From: Acidobacteriota bacterium
GTDB taxonomy: Bacteria; Acidobacteriota; Blastocatellia; Pyrinomonadales; Pyrinomonadaceae
Reading direction: 5' to 3'
DNA length: 6,319 nt
Assembly (NCBI GenBank): GCA_029777145.1
Contig: JAKOSS010000543.1
Location: 1 to 6,319, forward strand
Positions 5,542-6,319 of the stretch are shown here, piece by piece; the first letter of the stretch is position 1; every line of letters begins with the position of its first letter. The notes under the pieces are model-generated. The model was given only the letters and a program-made list of their open reading frames with translations, searched no databases and was not told where the DNA came from. A program made the position numbers and the translations under genes.

Positions 5542-5997
5542 TTACCTCACGCCGAATTCCCAGATCCCGAATAAGGTCTTCTTGTCGAGCGGGTGTCCCG
5601 ACTGCTTGAGCGCGAGGATGATCTGCGACCGATGATGGGCTTCGTGAGAACCGAGATAGGTAACAAACGCGGTCGGGTGAGGTTTGAATCCCTTGATCCT
5701 GCCTTCGGATCGCTCGATCAGTTCGGAGATCGCTTTTCCGGATCGGACGAGCGCGTCGCGCAGCAGCGACTTGTTCGCGGCATCCGACTTATCGACTTTC
5801 ACGACATCGTCCATCAGTTCCGGCATCGACGCCTTGAGCCACATCAGCCGGACGTTGTTCACATGTGCGAATTGCTCGCCGACGTTGCGGCCCTTCGATT
5901 CGAGCGAATCGGCAAAATTCTCTTCCAGTATCGCATCGAGCAGGTAGAGGACGATCCGATTGTTGATCTCCCAGGTTTCTTTAAGTTCAGCGCTCAT
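5542..5997 (-). CDS. DinB-family protein
   Basis: This 151-residue four-helix-bundle protein belongs to the DinB/YfiT-like superfamily (thiol- or metal-dependent transferases and many uncharacterised members). The expected three-histidine metal site is present: His45 in EQFAHVNNVR (41-50), and His118 and His122 in GSHEAHHRSQIILAL (116-130), the HxxxHR.Q signature. Helix one starts ELKETWEINNRIVLYLLDAI (4-23). The first His and C-terminal HxxxH spacing and overall length fit the family. The reaction catalysed cannot be told from sequence; relatives include bacillithiol and mycothiol S-transferases. It is the first gene of a two-gene unit with the DUF2227 gene 4 bp downstream. The ATG at 5995-5997 has no Shine-Dalgarno, and a perfect TATAAT lies only 11 nt upstream, consistent with a leaderless message. 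Confidence 0.9.
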   Translation of the reverse strand: MSAELKETWEINNRIVLYLLDAILEENFADSLESKGRNVGEQFAHVNNVRLMWLKASMPELMDDVVKVDKSDAANKSLLRDALVRSGKAISELIERSEGRIKGFKPHPTAFVTYLGSHEAHHRSQIILALKQSGHPLDKKTLFGIWEFGVR

Positions 5998-6008
5998 GAT
6001 CGGCGGGA

Positions 6009-6035
6009 ATTATAGCACGTGGCGGATTTTTGATA
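6009..6035 (-). promoter_or_regulatory. Promoter for the DinB-DUF2227 operon
   Basis: On the minus strand a perfect TATAAT (6009-6014) is preceded after a 16-bp spacer by TTATCA (4 of 6 matches to the -35). Only 11 nt separate the -10 from the ATG at 5997, so the transcript start would fall 3-5 nt before the start codon, or on it. Together with the missing ribosome-binding site this suggests leaderless translation. Confidence 0.5.
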
Positions 6036-6039
6036 AGAT
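6031..6039 (+). promoter_or_regulatory. Possible extended -10 element for the UbiA-family gene
   Basis: TGATAAGAT contains TAAGAT (4 of 6 matches to TATAAT) with the TGn extension just upstream. It lies 8 nt before the GTG at 6048, placing the transcript start at or next to the start codon. No -35 is evident. It overlaps the -35 region of the divergent DinB promoter, so the two could interfere. Weak evidence. Confidence 0.25.
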
Positions 6040-6047
6040 TTCCGAAC

Positions 6048-6319
6048 GTGGCAAATTTTCTCTCGAAACTCGGTACGACGCTGGCGATGATCAAGTTCGA
6101 ACATACGCTGTTCGCGTTGCCGTTCGCGTTTCTTGGCGCGATCCTCGCGGCCAACGGATTGCCGGCGTGGTATCAGATTGTGTGGATCACGCTGGCGATG
6201 GTCGGAGCGCGTTCCGCGGCGATGACCTTCAACCGAATCATCGACCGAAAGTTTGACGCCGCGAATCCGCGGACGGCGAATCGCGAGCTTCCGACCGGCA
6301 AGCTTTCGGTCGGATTTGC
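6048..6319 (+). CDS. UbiA-family polyprenyltransferase (4-hydroxybenzoate/futalosine-pathway type), N-terminal part
   Basis: The window holds 90 codons; the gene runs off the right edge (full members are about 280-300 residues). The sequence [22 protein letters not shown] (14-35) is the family's first membrane helix. [26 protein letters not shown] (62-87) contains the first aspartate-rich, Mg-prenyl-diphosphate-binding motif NRxxDxxxD (Asn62, Asp66, Asp70) followed by [12 protein letters not shown]. These integral membrane enzymes transfer a polyprenyl chain to an aromatic acid in ubiquinone or menaquinone synthesis. The [10 protein letters not shown] form resembles MqnP/UbiA-like proteins of menaquinone-making bacteria, so a futalosine-pathway role is plausible but not shown here. 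The GTG at 6048 is preferred because it gives a usual N-terminal length; the in-frame ATG at 6087 would remove part of the first helix region, and a TTG at 6030 is also possible. No clear Shine-Dalgarno. Confidence 0.9.
   Translation, partial: MANFLSKLGTTLAMIKFEHTLFALPFAFLGAILAANGLPAWYQIVWITLAMVGARSAAMTFNRIIDRKFDAANPRTANRELPTGKLSVGF

Overview
The window is 6.3 kb of moderate-GC bacterial chromosome. It has six genes I can support, two of them with promoters I can point to, and two gene-free stretches rich in repeats. There are no rRNA, tRNA or phage genes and no CRISPR array. The gene set (a futalosine-type UbiA prenyltransferase, DinB and DUF2227 proteins, a solenoid protein of unknown function, a free-standing S23 four-helix-bundle gene) and the heptamer-rich spacers remind me of soil or groundwater Acidobacteriota (Blastocatellia/Pyrinomonadaceae). 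That is an impression, not a computed placement.

The standout feature is on the minus strand from 3325 down to 536. It is a nucleotide-sugar dehydrogenase of the UDP-GlcNAc/UDP-ManNAc 6-dehydrogenase type, interrupted in frame by a 484-residue intein (1058-2509). The intein carries all splicing signatures and a LAGLIDADG homing endonuclease with both acidic catalytic residues intact. It sits immediately before the active-site cysteine, so the residue that attacks during splicing is also the catalytic thiol of the enzyme. No dehydrogenase activity is expected before splicing.

Downstream of the dehydrogenase on the same strand is a small S23-type four-helix-bundle gene (65-454). It is bracketed by two arrays of a degenerate 7-bp repeat (AAAGATC) in opposite orientations. 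The same heptamer recurs in the convergent spacer 4763-5015.

At 3326-3544 the dehydrogenase diverges from a plus-strand gene for a 405-residue helical-repeat protein of unknown function (3545-4762). The minus-strand promoter there is good and the plus-strand one is weak. Right after the stop codon of that gene lie four 28-nt repeat units, each with a central hairpin. Their stem substitutions keep pairing. Next comes a perfect 22-bp inverted repeat enclosing an inner 12-bp hairpin, which probably marks the boundary between converging transcripts.

The right end holds a two-gene minus-strand operon, DinB-family protein then DUF2227 membrane protein. The second gene starts at TTG, and its ribosome-binding site lies inside the last codons of the first. 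A UbiA-family prenyltransferase, cut off by the window edge, diverges from it. The 50-bp gap between these divergent starts contains -10 elements so close to the start codons that one or both messages may be leaderless.
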